64,000 nucleotides of DNA from Glebionis coronaria (lineage: Eukaryota > Streptophyta > Magnoliopsida > Asterales > Asteraceae): NCBI GenBank assembly GCA_025667525.1, contig JANFOE010000190.1, positions 746,501 to 810,500 on the forward strand, read 5' to 3'. Shown in pieces: positions 20,295 through 29,915 of the stretch (its first letter is position 1; each line of letters begins with the position of its first letter). The notes under the pieces were generated by a model. The model saw only the letters and a list, made by a program, of their open reading frames with translations, had not been told where the DNA came from and ran no database searches. A program made the translations under genes and the position numbers.

Positions 20295-22670
20295 TCAAAT
20301 ATGAAGCACTCCAGGATCAAATACATAATTTCCATCTCGACATTCGAACAACTCCAAAATAGGTAGCATCACCAAAGTAAGCTCATACAAGAAGTCCATA
20401 TAAATCGAAGGCACACTCTTAAGTGGAGTAGATGAAAACCAATTTTTCCCAAATATACGTATCCCAGGATCAAAAACCTTTCCCTTCATGGGAAAATAAG
20501 AAGATGAGCTCATATCAACCATATAAGATTCCCCCTTAGTGATCAAAGCATCATGAGAATATGAAGGTGTAGGTATCAAAACATTCATAACTATTATGTC
20601 CATATTAGGCTCATCATCATCATCAAAAGGTGGGTAATCTTCCATAGAAGGCATAGCGAAAGGAGGATCAAGATCAATAGTGTCTTGTGGAGAAGGTGTA
20701 GTCTCTATGTTCCCAAAAAGCAATGTAGTAATAAGACGAACCTCCTCTTCCAAATTAGAAACACTATCGTCGACCTCTATATCAAAATGTGCAAGAGTAT
20801 CCTCTATGGTGGCATCAATCTCCATAAAAGAGTCCATATCAAAGGTTTTGAGTTCTAAAGGTGCCTTAGATGAAAAAGTATCAATCTCTAAGAGGAAAGG
20901 ATCTTCATCAATAACCAACTTCAAGGGTGGGAGGGTGGGAACATAAGGCTCAAAAGGAGGTGTATTAATGAGAGAATCACTCAAAGGGATGATATGATCA
21001 TGAAAATCAATAGGTGTATCCTCAAAAACCAGTGAAGGAATATCAATCAAGGGTTCTTCCTCTATAGACTCATTATTAGGTTCTTCACAGTCCTCAAAAA
21101 GGGGATTATCAAAACATGTCTCAAAAAGAGGATTTGAATGTATCACAAAATCACTTAGAGGAATAGGTGAAGGAGTCATAGAAGAAATGGAGTCATCATC
21201 ATCAGAAGTAAAAGACTCATCACTATCATAAGGATCATCAAAGGTTTCATCACAAGAATCATAAAGTGGTAGAGGAGAAGGATCCACTTGTGCTATAGGA
21301 ACAAACTCTTCATCCAAATTAGGAATGTTATCTTGACAAGACAAATCATCGGATGATATAGCATAAGACGCGTCACTAGAATCACAATTTTCATCCTCTA
21401 TTTGTGTCAAGTCTTTCACAAACTCTTCCTCAATCTCATTATCCCTTTCTTTAAACAATTCATCAAGATCAAAGTCACCAAAATCACTAGTAGTAGCATG
21501 AAGGTCAATATGTGATAAAATCTCAATGTGATCATGAGGAGAAGAGGTATCAACACAAAGCTCATCACATGGTTCATTGGAAACCCTCTCAAGCTCTCTT
21601 TGGATTGGGATAAGGTTCTCAACACTAGAAACGGTTAATTCATCCAAATCGGTGTTTGTATTAGTGCTAAGAGGCTCGTCCCCCATGGTCAAAGAGTCGG
21701 TGGGTTCCACGTGAGGTAAAGGTGATGAAGGTGTGTATGGCTCAAGTATAGTCGGTGGAGAGATGGAAGGGTCTACAATAGGAACATCACTAAGTGTATC
21801 ATCCTCAACATCTACTCTCAAAGAAGGCTCATCATCAGGTAAAGCATCGTTCGGTCTCATGTGTTGCAAGATGTCTGTGCTCAAGCCTAATATTTTCGGA
21901 TCAGTTGCCTCTTGCATTGACTCAAGTGCTTGCATTACCATATTAAAAGCGTCTTTACTCAAGAAATGATAAATGCCTTGATTGTTAACCGTTTTTTTAT
22001 TAGGACTTTGAAAATTTTCTTCATTTTGAAAATCGTCTTGATTTAAAAATTCTTGATTTTGAAAATCCTCATCAAACCCTTGATCATAATTACTCGCGTA
22101 TAGATCACAATTATTTTCATTATGTGATGCTCCACAAGTCGCACAAGGCCCATACATAGCTCGATATTGCTCGTCTTGTAATATCTCCAACATAGGACGA
22201 TTAACCAAGTGTGGCAAAGTGGTCAAATATGAAAATCCTTGATGTTGAAAGGTGTCTTGATTATGGCAAGGAAAATTCTCATCATTTTGAAAGCCTTCAT
22301 TGTTTGAAAATCCTTGATTATGAAAGGTTTCTTGATTATAGCCTTGAAAATTTCCATTGTTTTGAAAACCTTCATAATTGGAAAATCCTTGGTTTTGGTA
22401 TGGCACATTAAAGGTTTGATCATGAAATGATGGTGGAGGTTGTGATGAAAAACCGGAATATCCCATATAGTCATTACAAGTGTAGTCCATTCGAGTGTTA
22501 GGTTGAAAATTAGGGTTCTCGGTTCCATTGGAAGCATATCCCTCCCCATAATAACCATTATTTTGATCACATAAATAAGTATCGTGTGGACCACCACAAG
22601 TCGAACAAGATGGATAATTAACGGTGGCGGATTGTTGTTGCAAAATCTCCAACATGGAACGAGTATCCAT
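20295..22670 (-). CDS. D1 acidic protein with duplicated gag-like zinc motif
   Basis: An intact ORF of about 790 codons. The first ATG in the frame is at 22670; the frame is open upstream to about 22755 without an ATG (residue numbers below count from 22700). The N-terminal third has two copies of a module with (R)(S/P)MLEILQ followed by a Cys/His motif: CSTCGGPHDTYLC at 32-44 and CATCGASHNENNC at 186-198, both CX2CX3HX4C, the spacing seen in the D3 gag motif CEICGGPHSYTTC. Between and after them are about three 28-residue repeats rich in N, Q, F and G (NQGFSN.EGFQN type). The rest, from about 290, is strongly acidic with many D-D, E-E and P-x-P runs and no known enzyme motif. I infer a gag-derived protein of a parasitic element. 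No function is assigned. Confidence 0.8.
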   Translation of the reverse strand: MDTRSMLEILQQQSATVNYPSCSTCGGPHDTYLCDQNNGYYGEGYASNGTENPNFQPNTRMDYTCNDYMGYSGFSSQPPPSFHDQTFNVPYQNQGFSNYEGFQNNGNFQGYNQETFHNQGFSNNEGFQNDENFPCHNQDTFQHQGFSYLTTLPHLVNRPMLEILQDEQYRAMYGPCATCGASHNENNCDLYASNYDQGFDEDFQNQEFLNQDDFQNEENFQSPNKKTVNNQGIYHFLSKDAFNMVMQALESMQEATDPKILGLSTDILQHMRPNDALPDDEPSLRVDVEDDTLSDVPIVDPSISPPTILEPYTPSSPLPHVEPTDSLTMGDEPLSTNTNTDLDELTVSSVENLIPIQRELERVSNEPCDELCVDTSSPHDHIEILSHIDLHATTSDFGDFDLDELFKERDNEIEEEFVKDLTQIEDENCDSSDASYAISSDDLSCQDNIPNLDEEFVPIAQVDPSPLPLYDSCDETFDDPYDSDESFTSDDDDSISSMTPSPIPLSDFVIHSNPLFETCFDNPLFEDCEEPNNESIEEEPLIDIPSLVFEDTPIDFHDHIIPLSDSLINTPPFEPYVPTLPPLKLVIDEDPFLLEIDTFSSKAPLELKTFDMDSFMEIDATIEDTLAHFDIEVDDSVSNLEEEVRLITTLLFGNIETTPSPQDTIDLDPPFAMPSMEDYPPFDDDDEPNMDIIVMNVLIPTPSYSHDALITKGESYMVDMSSSSYFPMKGKVFDPGIRIFGKNWFSSTPLKSVPSIYMDFLYELTLVMLPILELFECRDGNYVFDPGVLHI

Positions 22671-23539
22671 GTGTAACAAGGTGGCCGAATGTATATACAA
22701 GAAATGACGTCTAAAAGCTTCCTCGGGAAAGGAAGTGATACACCAAAGGTGGTATGTTTACACGTGTGCGAGTACACGTGTAAGTAAACACGAGGAATGA
22801 GGGAGTAGCCCTCGGTCGACTTTGAAAAGAATAAGATTATCCTCTTCGAGTTTCGATATGAAATATCCACAAGAAAGTATATATATAATTACTACTTGGG
22901 TGCAAGACCTCCAATTAAGCCTTCCTTCTTAGAATACGCACTAGTGAACGGGGGGTTAGGTGGCGCGAAGCACTTAAGTACCTATTAACCCTTAGACGGC
23001 ATTTTATAGCACGTCGCCTATCTATTCACTTTAGTAGTTTGTATTCTTCGAATTATTGCCAATTGGAAGTATTTATCTATTCTTGCTTAATTAAATTGGA
23101 TCGATACGCGTGTCAAGGACCGGAACGCCCCTCAACACGGTGTATTGCCTCGGCAATACTTATGGAAGATATGTAACTTGGTTGTTTTTATACGTATACT
23201 TATTTACGTATAATAATATATCAAAAATATTTTTGTATTTATTTGATTTTTTAAGAAAAATACTATATCTACGTAAAAAAAAACGATGAAATCGATATAA
23301 TATATATATTTTTGTTGTAATCTTTTAGGAAAAAGATTACTTTTTGGATTTTTTATTTTTTTGGTTCAATTCTTTAGGAAAAGAATTGATTTTGTGATTT
23401 TTTTATTTTTTTGTATTTTTATCTTTTTGATTTTTTTTTTATGTTTTTGATTTATAATACGTAAAAATAACGTTCACAAAGTGAACGGATCCCAAAATCC
23501 AATCGTCTCACTCGAAATCGTTAATCTTCACGAAAAGAA
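22671..23539 (-). other. 5' leader of D1
   Basis: Noncoding leader between primer binding site and ORF. The part next to the primer binding site (23485-23539) matches the D3 leader (49692-49753), sharing AACGGATCCCAAAATCCAA. A 7-bp hairpin lies at 23471-23487. T-rich runs lie at 23215-23460 (A-rich on the sense strand). Confidence 0.7.
23471..23487 (-). other. Hairpin in the D1 leader
   Basis: CGTTCAC and GTGAACG pair perfectly around AAA, about 50 bases from the primer binding site. Confidence 0.65.
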
Positions 23540-23554
23540 CCGGCAGCGGCGCCA
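23540..23554 (-). other. Primer binding site of D1 (tRNA-Asp type)
   Basis: On the minus strand TGGCGCCGCTGCCGG starts two bases after the 5' LTR. This is the Athila/Tat-type site, normally matched to tRNA-Asp. The D3 site is identical. Confidence 0.85.
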
Positions 23555-23556
23555 TT

Positions 23557-26167
23557 TAATAATTCGTTTTTTAGTTTAGTTGTCTTCTCAGCTCGATTCG
23601 AATTGATATAACGTTTTTTAGCTCGACTTAATTGTTTTTGGTTAAAAAGACTTGTTTGGAATTCTATGTCTAATTGGCACAAAGCAATTAAAAAGGTAAA
23701 AATATCTATTATACTACATATACCTACTATACTAAAAACATTTAGCAACTACGACAATTAAATGCACAAAATTTAAAAAAAAATGTAAAATACAATTTTA
23801 TACTACAAAGTCGGAATACAAAATACAAAATTCAAATTTACTCTACAATAGCAAAATATAAAACTAACACAAATTTATAAAGTCTAAATTGAACAAAACT
23901 AATCTTTATAAAACTAAACTTATATTTGTATAACTAAAATATATCTAATCCAAATTTGTTAAAGCTAATAAGTGGCCCACCAAATTGATGTTTCAGTCAA
24001 ACAAATAAGGATACCAAAAATAACCAGCCCGTCATTAAAGTGACCCAAATAGAGACTAAAACTGAGTTTGTATTTCATTTAATATTTTGTAAGCAGAAAG
24101 TGACAAAGAAAACAGCAAAATCATACTCTATTCCTACAACTGATCAAAGTTGACTTCAACTTGCAAATAAACTAATCTTCGACTTATCTTTATCAACTAA
24201 ATGCAAAAATACTCTTAGAGCTTAACTGATCCAAACACACTATATCAGAAAGAATAGAAGTCAAGCAGAATTGAAAAGTTACTATGGCAAATCTGATAAG
24301 ATCAAGTTAAAAACAGAACAGTAACATTTAGAATCACACTACAGCTTATAGCCACAGATTACACTAGCAATATTACAGAAAAACGAAATGTGCTTAACCC
24401 GAACATCCGTCGTTTAGTCCGTTGAGACGAGAAACGCGGCGCTGAGCCGGTTTAAAACAAACACCACCAATTTGCTGATCTACTCTTTCGAATAACAGAC
24501 TGATTTCAACTGACTTTCTAACAGCAACTCCAAAACGTGCAAACCTGCAAAATCAAAACAAAGCAAAGGAAAACTGGACGAAATCTATCTTTCGATCCCT
24601 AAACCTGCATAAACTTGAACAGAAATATATCCTTTTGCAAAACTGACTAATGAATGAAATCAAGTATCCGACTTACTCCTAACAATGAAACTAGAGTAAA
24701 AATCTGAACGAACTGAAATCGATCAACAAGCTTAACCAACAGCTTCTAAAGAAACAAGAACTTGAACACTTAAACTTCATCAATAGCCATACTATCCTGA
24801 GTCCAAGGAATAAGACTGATCCGAAACAAATGAATACTCGAAACGAATAACTCGGAATAAGCAACTCGATTCTCAAGTACTTTAACAAACTTCTAAATCT
24901 ACGTGAATAGTAACTGAAATTGACACAACCTGTTTAACTTCTAACAATCATTATGTAAAAATATTAAAAAAACTCAAAAGCTGATTAGCCAGTGATAAAC
25001 CATTAACAGTATCACTAATATCCTATGAACTAAAACTTGAACCAAAAGTTAAATTCTTCTTTAAAAGAAGACGGTTAAAAATTCAACAAACTCGTAACCT
25101 GGATCAATACAAGAACTTATCTATTCAAAAACTTAACAGTATCAATTCGTGAAAAGTATTTAAGAAACAAGAACTTGAAAGCTCAAACTTCATTAATGGT
25201 GAAAAAAAATGTAACTGAATAAGAAGAATTTAATAAGGTAACAAAAAGCTTGAAGAAGACTAGAACTTTCATTAATGGCAGAAAAAGAGCACCGGTTACA
25301 AACTGAAAACTGAATCAAAACTGAATTTGTTACAAAATTTAAACAGAAAACTGAAAGAAAACCTAACTAACTAACTAATTACACCTAATAACTATGTGTA
25401 AACTACCCTAAGCTAACCCATTTCTAATGAGGGTCTTCATGTCTTTTTATAGCCGCGAGAGGGTGATGCGATGACGTGTATCCTCCAATCATATATGGAC
25501 ACGTGTAAATACGAGGTTTACACTCTTCGTTCTTCATCTTCAACTGAATTGGGGGTTTCTTTATCTTCGCGTCTTGATCTAATTGATTGATACTGTCTTG
25601 TAGAGGAGAACAAGAGGAATCTTTTTCTAGTTGTAAACTTTTGCTGATACTTCATGTAGCTATATGTTAATTTGATTTGCAGGTTAAGAGAAAAGAGAGA
25701 GTTATAAGTCGGCTTGTTTCTCTCTCTTGAATGAATGAAGAAGACGCGTCTTGTTTGTTGTGTTGTTTTGACCGGTCTTGGTCAACAGACCAAGATAAAA
25801 AGTTAATAAACTTTTCCTTTTATTTTCCATTTAGTCCCTTCTTTTTCATTTCTTTGCAAATGGTATTGGCAACTTAAAGGAAATTCCTTTTCATCCTTTA
25901 TCCTTGTAGAAAATTACAACTTGAGCCCTCGATCTTTGATAATATTGGCAAATAAAGTCCTCAAAAGCATCTTTCGTCTTTTTCTTCGTCTTTTCTTCAA
26001 ATAAATCCTTGAAAGCTCGTGTTTTGTCTCAAATGTACCTATATACCTGAAAATACACAAACACCAAATACACGCGTAATTCTGATAATTTACAGTTAAA
26101 ATAATGTATTTGACAGTGTTTTGAGTGGTATTTGGATCATTATTGATGAGTGTTTTCACACTTATCA
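23557..26167 (-). repeat. 5' LTR of D1 (right copy)
   Basis: 2611 bp, differing from the left copy at about eight single bases noticed by eye (about 0.3%). Confidence 0.95.
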
Positions 26168-26172
26168 ATATG
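26168..26172. repeat. Target site duplication of D1, right
   Basis: ATATG, matching 15520-15524. Confidence 0.9.
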
Positions 26173-26347
26173 ATACTCTTATCACAATTCTAGATTGTGT
26201 CTACAGGTGAGTATGAGCTAGTTTTACTAAATCATGAGGCATTGTAGCATGAAAAGTTGATATACTATGCATGCTGCCAAGACATTTTTGGCCTAGAATT
26301 GGTTGTGGTCTGCTGGGAGACTTGGGAATGATTTTATCATGGGTTTT
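26173..26347 (+). other. Element D remnant between D1 and D2
   Basis: A 175-bp noncoding island of element D. Its last five bases (GTTTT) are the D2 target duplication. Confidence 0.85.
26343..26347. repeat. Target site duplication of D2, left
   Basis: GTTTT, matching 38907-38911. Confidence 0.85.
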
Positions 26348-26840
26348 TGTAACACCCCCAAATTTGTATAACTCAATATAGCGGAAGACTAGTTGGTGTT
26401 ACGGGATAGCACATTACTCACATCATAGACAACGCATAAAATCGCGTCATTTATTAATAAAGCATTTCCATTCATAAATATCAAAGTTACATCGGTCCCA
26501 AGTCATTACATTTGATATAAAGTTTTACAGAATATTTGAATGGAAAATATTGTTTAAGTGCGGGCCATGAATTCTTGTCGTCTTCCCGAGAATTACCTTC
26601 AAGTACCTGAGATAAAACATGTTAAAATAAAAGGTCAGCGATAACGCCGAATGAATTCATAGAGTTAATAAAATCCATCAATCTAATATCAGTATAAAAT
26701 TATTACTGAAAATCATTTTGTACAAATCATTTTAATAGGCCATAAAATAGCCAAAGTCATTTTATACAAATCCTTATCGAAAATCATAATATAGACATTT
26801 GCCTTAAAAATCATTATACGAATCATTGTCGTTAAAAACA

Positions 26841-26870
26841 CTATACAATACGTTTTGCAACGTTGTATAG
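26841..26870 (-). ncRNA. Structured hairpin, unit 1
   Basis: Arms CTATACA and TGTATAG (7 bp), a 2-nt AT bulge, then ACGTT and AACGT (5 bp) enclose a 4-nt loop. On the element's sense (minus) strand the loop is GCAA, a GNRA tetraloop. This is a predicted RNA structure inside the LTR, not a known ncRNA gene. Confidence 0.5.
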
Positions 26871-26947
26871 ATTAAATAAAACCGTTATATGAATATGGTT
26901 ATAAAAAAACCTTAAAAATCATTATACGAGCCAATGTCGTAAAAACG

Positions 26948-26977
26948 TCATACAATACGTCTTACGACGTTGTATGA
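26948..26977 (-). ncRNA. Structured hairpin, unit 2
   Basis: Arms TCATACA and TGTATGA, an AT bulge, then ACGTC and GACGT, with loop GTAA on the sense strand. It has the same 30-nt topology as unit 1. An identical copy is in the right LTR at 35970-35999. Confidence 0.5.
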
Positions 26978-29893
26978 AAATAAAAACCGTTATATGAGTA
27001 TGGTTATGAAAACCAAAACACAAACATAATATCAAATAGTATGACCCCGTATTGCTAGTCAGGCAATACTTCGTAATTCGATGCGTCTAATAGTATTTCG
27101 TTAGTTTTGGATTATTATAAGCCGCATGACATTGTTACCTTACTAAACCAAAACGGGTAGCTAACCCGATACCAATTTTGCCCATCTAAAGTAGCGTGTC
27201 GTCAGAAAGGTCACGCTATGGAAATCTTCTCATACATAAATTCGCTTACCAATCAATGTGGCACGACGGGGATCAACCGTCAAGGCGCGAACTGGGGTGA
27301 TCGTCCCCAAATAGTACTATTAAATGCATAAGCGTCTACCAAATCCCGGTAGTTCACAATTCATGCTAATGGGACTTTTAGTGACATAACCTAACTTTAA
27401 TAATCCATTTTATTTCATCTATCGGGTCCATTAATCATTTATCGGGTCATACAATCGGGTCATTCAATCATTCGCGTCCAAAATCAATAAACAAACAATC
27501 GGGACAAATGGTGTCCTATTTTATAAAAACTAACATGTTATCTCCCTCGCGGGTTTATAAAACATTTATAAAAACATTTAAAAGCGTGCGAGGCTATGAA
27601 CTCACATTGATGTGGGAAGGCGGGTTATCGGTAATTCGGACGTACGGTACGTGCTTCAATCATGGAAACCTAGACAAATAATAATCGGTCTTAGACGTTT
27701 GTCCAATGACTTTATAAAGATAACAATTATGTATACATATGATGATTATATATATATATGATGATCAAGTGGATTTACATATTCTCGTTTACTCATTTTT
27801 GTGTTATATGTCGATAACTTTTATACTAGTTGTCTCGTTTTACCTATTTACGTGTTTTAGGTCCAATAAGCCTATTATAAGTTCTTTAACTTGTTTTAAT
27901 CCATTTCATACTTATATTATCTGTATCTATACTTTCCATGTTGGGCCCAAATGGGTTAAGCCCAATAATAAGTTTATAAGTGTTTTAGTCCATTTTTGTT
28001 GTATTATTAGTCCAATAATGTTAATTTAGTCCGTTAACGTCCGTATGTCCTATAGTTCGGGTCTTATCGGTTTTTACTTGTTATACATGTTTATATATCA
28101 GTATATAAGTTTTATAAAGTTTACATTAGACGGGTTTGGTCGTCTAAGTTTTATTTGGCGAAAAACGTTAATTTTACGGCAATAGCCGAAAAAGTCGTAA
28201 AAACAATGTTTATAGTTTTATAACTTATAAGTATTATTTCACTACCATTTATATAAGTTATTCATTCATTTACCCTTTTACATATTTATATAGATAAGTT
28301 TTATAAGTTGGTGGGTTTTCATTTATATTTTATACTATTAAATTTTGAGTGCTTATATAATAGTATTATTCTTTAATTTCCAAAAATCTGATTTTTATCT
28401 TCACCTTCACCAAAACTGCCATATCTTGAGTTATATATGGAGATAGAAGCTCCAATTTTTATCACATAAACTACATGATATGTGCTACATTTAACTCTTC
28501 TATAGCTACTGTTGAATCATCTTCTAAATATTTTCTAAAAATCGTCCAAAACAGTAACCTCAGATTTATACCCTAAACTTGTTTTGATCATATCTCACTC
28601 ATTACAATGATTCCATTGCATGGCCAACTCTCACATGTGTACAAGACCCATAGCTTACTGTAAATCCATTCTACTTCATCATTTTATCAGATTACCATAT
28701 GGTTCTTTACTGTTTAATACAGCCATCAAATTTAACCAAGATTTTAACCTTGTTTCTTATGGTTTTTCACCTTTTTAATCATGTTTATCAACAACAAATC
28801 CCCACATAACATTTTTATCATCATATAATCATCATATACATATACAATAGGAAATAAAATACATGTTTACATAATCAAATTAACAAGAAGATGAGGAGGA
28901 CAATCTTTATACCACCATGATGATGTAGGTTGATCAAAACATGGATTTTTGATGGAGAAACTTGTGATGCACCAAGACCATCTTCATGACCACCAATCTT
29001 CCAAATCTCCTTGTGGAAAATCAGCCCCAAGACACCATGAATACTCCTCCATGGATGTTATAATCACCACCATTCAAGAGAGCTTCAAGAGGGCTTCAAC
29101 ATATGTGTAAATAACATGAGAATTTGTGGTTGATTTTGATCAAATGAGGGTGTTGTTTGTGAATATGGGACGGCCAAGAATGGGGAGTAGAGAGGATTTG
29201 TGTGGTATTGCATGTGTGAAAGTGGTGCAAATGGTTTTGCTTGTGGGTTTTGAGGTAAGCTTGGCTTAATAGTTAAGCTAAGGACATGTGTTAGGCTTCC
29301 TTGGGAAGCTTTTGACACATAAGGGAAGTAGTGGCTTGTTAAGGCCGGTTTGAGTGGGGGTGGGACAAGTGTCCCACTTGTCTCATCCCCATTTATTTAC
29401 GGGTACTCCTTGATTCTAGTTTTCTCGATTTACGTGCCCTCGGGTCATTTTACGAAAAACGTTTTTAAAAATTATGAATCAGCGGCACAAAACGAATCTA
29501 ATAAAAATTGTCTAATCAAAAACGGAGTTCGAAAACGTAAATACGTAATCCTAAGGTTTCCGGTTTAGTCGTAAAGGACGTTAAAATAAAATCATAAGTC
29601 CTAATCTCTTCTCGTAAATTTGTGAGTTTATGAACCAACACAAATTTAAAACTCCAAAATAATATTCACGGATAAATTTATTTTCTGAAATGTCGGACTG
29701 TCACCAAAGACGGTGTATGTAAACGTAAGCACGTAACGTTGAATCCTCCGGTTTAGACGTAGTCGATGCTACTTCAAGACGTAAATCCAAATTTCTTCCC
29801 AAAAATAAGTGAGTTCATATTGTAACATTAAAATAATGTTTTCAAATAAATATTGAGAATAAAATATTTACCATAAATTGACGGATTGTCACA

Positions 29894-29915
29894 GCATTTA
29901 CCCCTAAACAGGATC
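29894..29915 (-). other. Polypurine tract region of D2
   Basis: On the minus strand GTTTAGGGGTAAATGC directly precedes the 3' LTR. Just upstream the phrase FEDKDPV can be read, which resembles the end of a gypsy pol. Confidence 0.6.

Larger units (their letters stand above)
15525..26167 (-). mobile_element. Element D1: non-autonomous Athila-like gypsy element
   Basis: Two 2611 bp LTRs differing at about eight positions by eye flank 5.4 kb with one ORF and no pol. On the minus strand it reads LTR, tRNA-Asp-type primer binding site, leader, acidic ORF, 3' noncoding region, purine tract, LTR. The LTR starts TGATAAGTGTGAAAAC on that strand, close to the D3 and H start TGATAGGTGTGA. Leader and 3' noncoding blocks also match D3, so Athila proteins probably moved it. 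The 5-bp target duplication is intact. It is the youngest insertion in the window that can be dated. Confidence 0.9.
26802..27017 (-). repeat. Tandem duplication, 108-bp period, in D2 LTR
   Basis: CCTTAAAAATCATTATACGA begins at 26802 and again at 26910. The same pair is present in the right LTR (about 35824 and 35931). LTR F has a single unit. Confidence 0.8.
26348..29893 (-). repeat. 3' LTR of D2 (left copy)
   Basis: 3546 bp. Contains a 108-bp tandem duplication (units from about 26802 and 26910), each with a 30-nt hairpin. The remainder is AT-rich with no convincing ORF. Confidence 0.9.

Noticed and set aside
22223..22870. A 215-codon frame overlapping the D1 acidic ORF
   Set aside because: It is a shadow frame created by the repeated N/Q/F coding units, and its product has no domain-like pattern.
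27746..27761. TA-repeats (also near 35150-35185 and 36765) as an origin or promoter
   Set aside because: Ordinary AT microsatellites in plant LTR and spacer DNA, with no supporting context.
29350..29568. A 72-codon ORF at the same place in three LTR copies (29350-29568, 38363-38581, 58177-58371)
   Set aside because: The copies differ mostly by amino-acid changes and the start differs in F. It lies within LTR sequence with no domain, so shared ancestry explains it.
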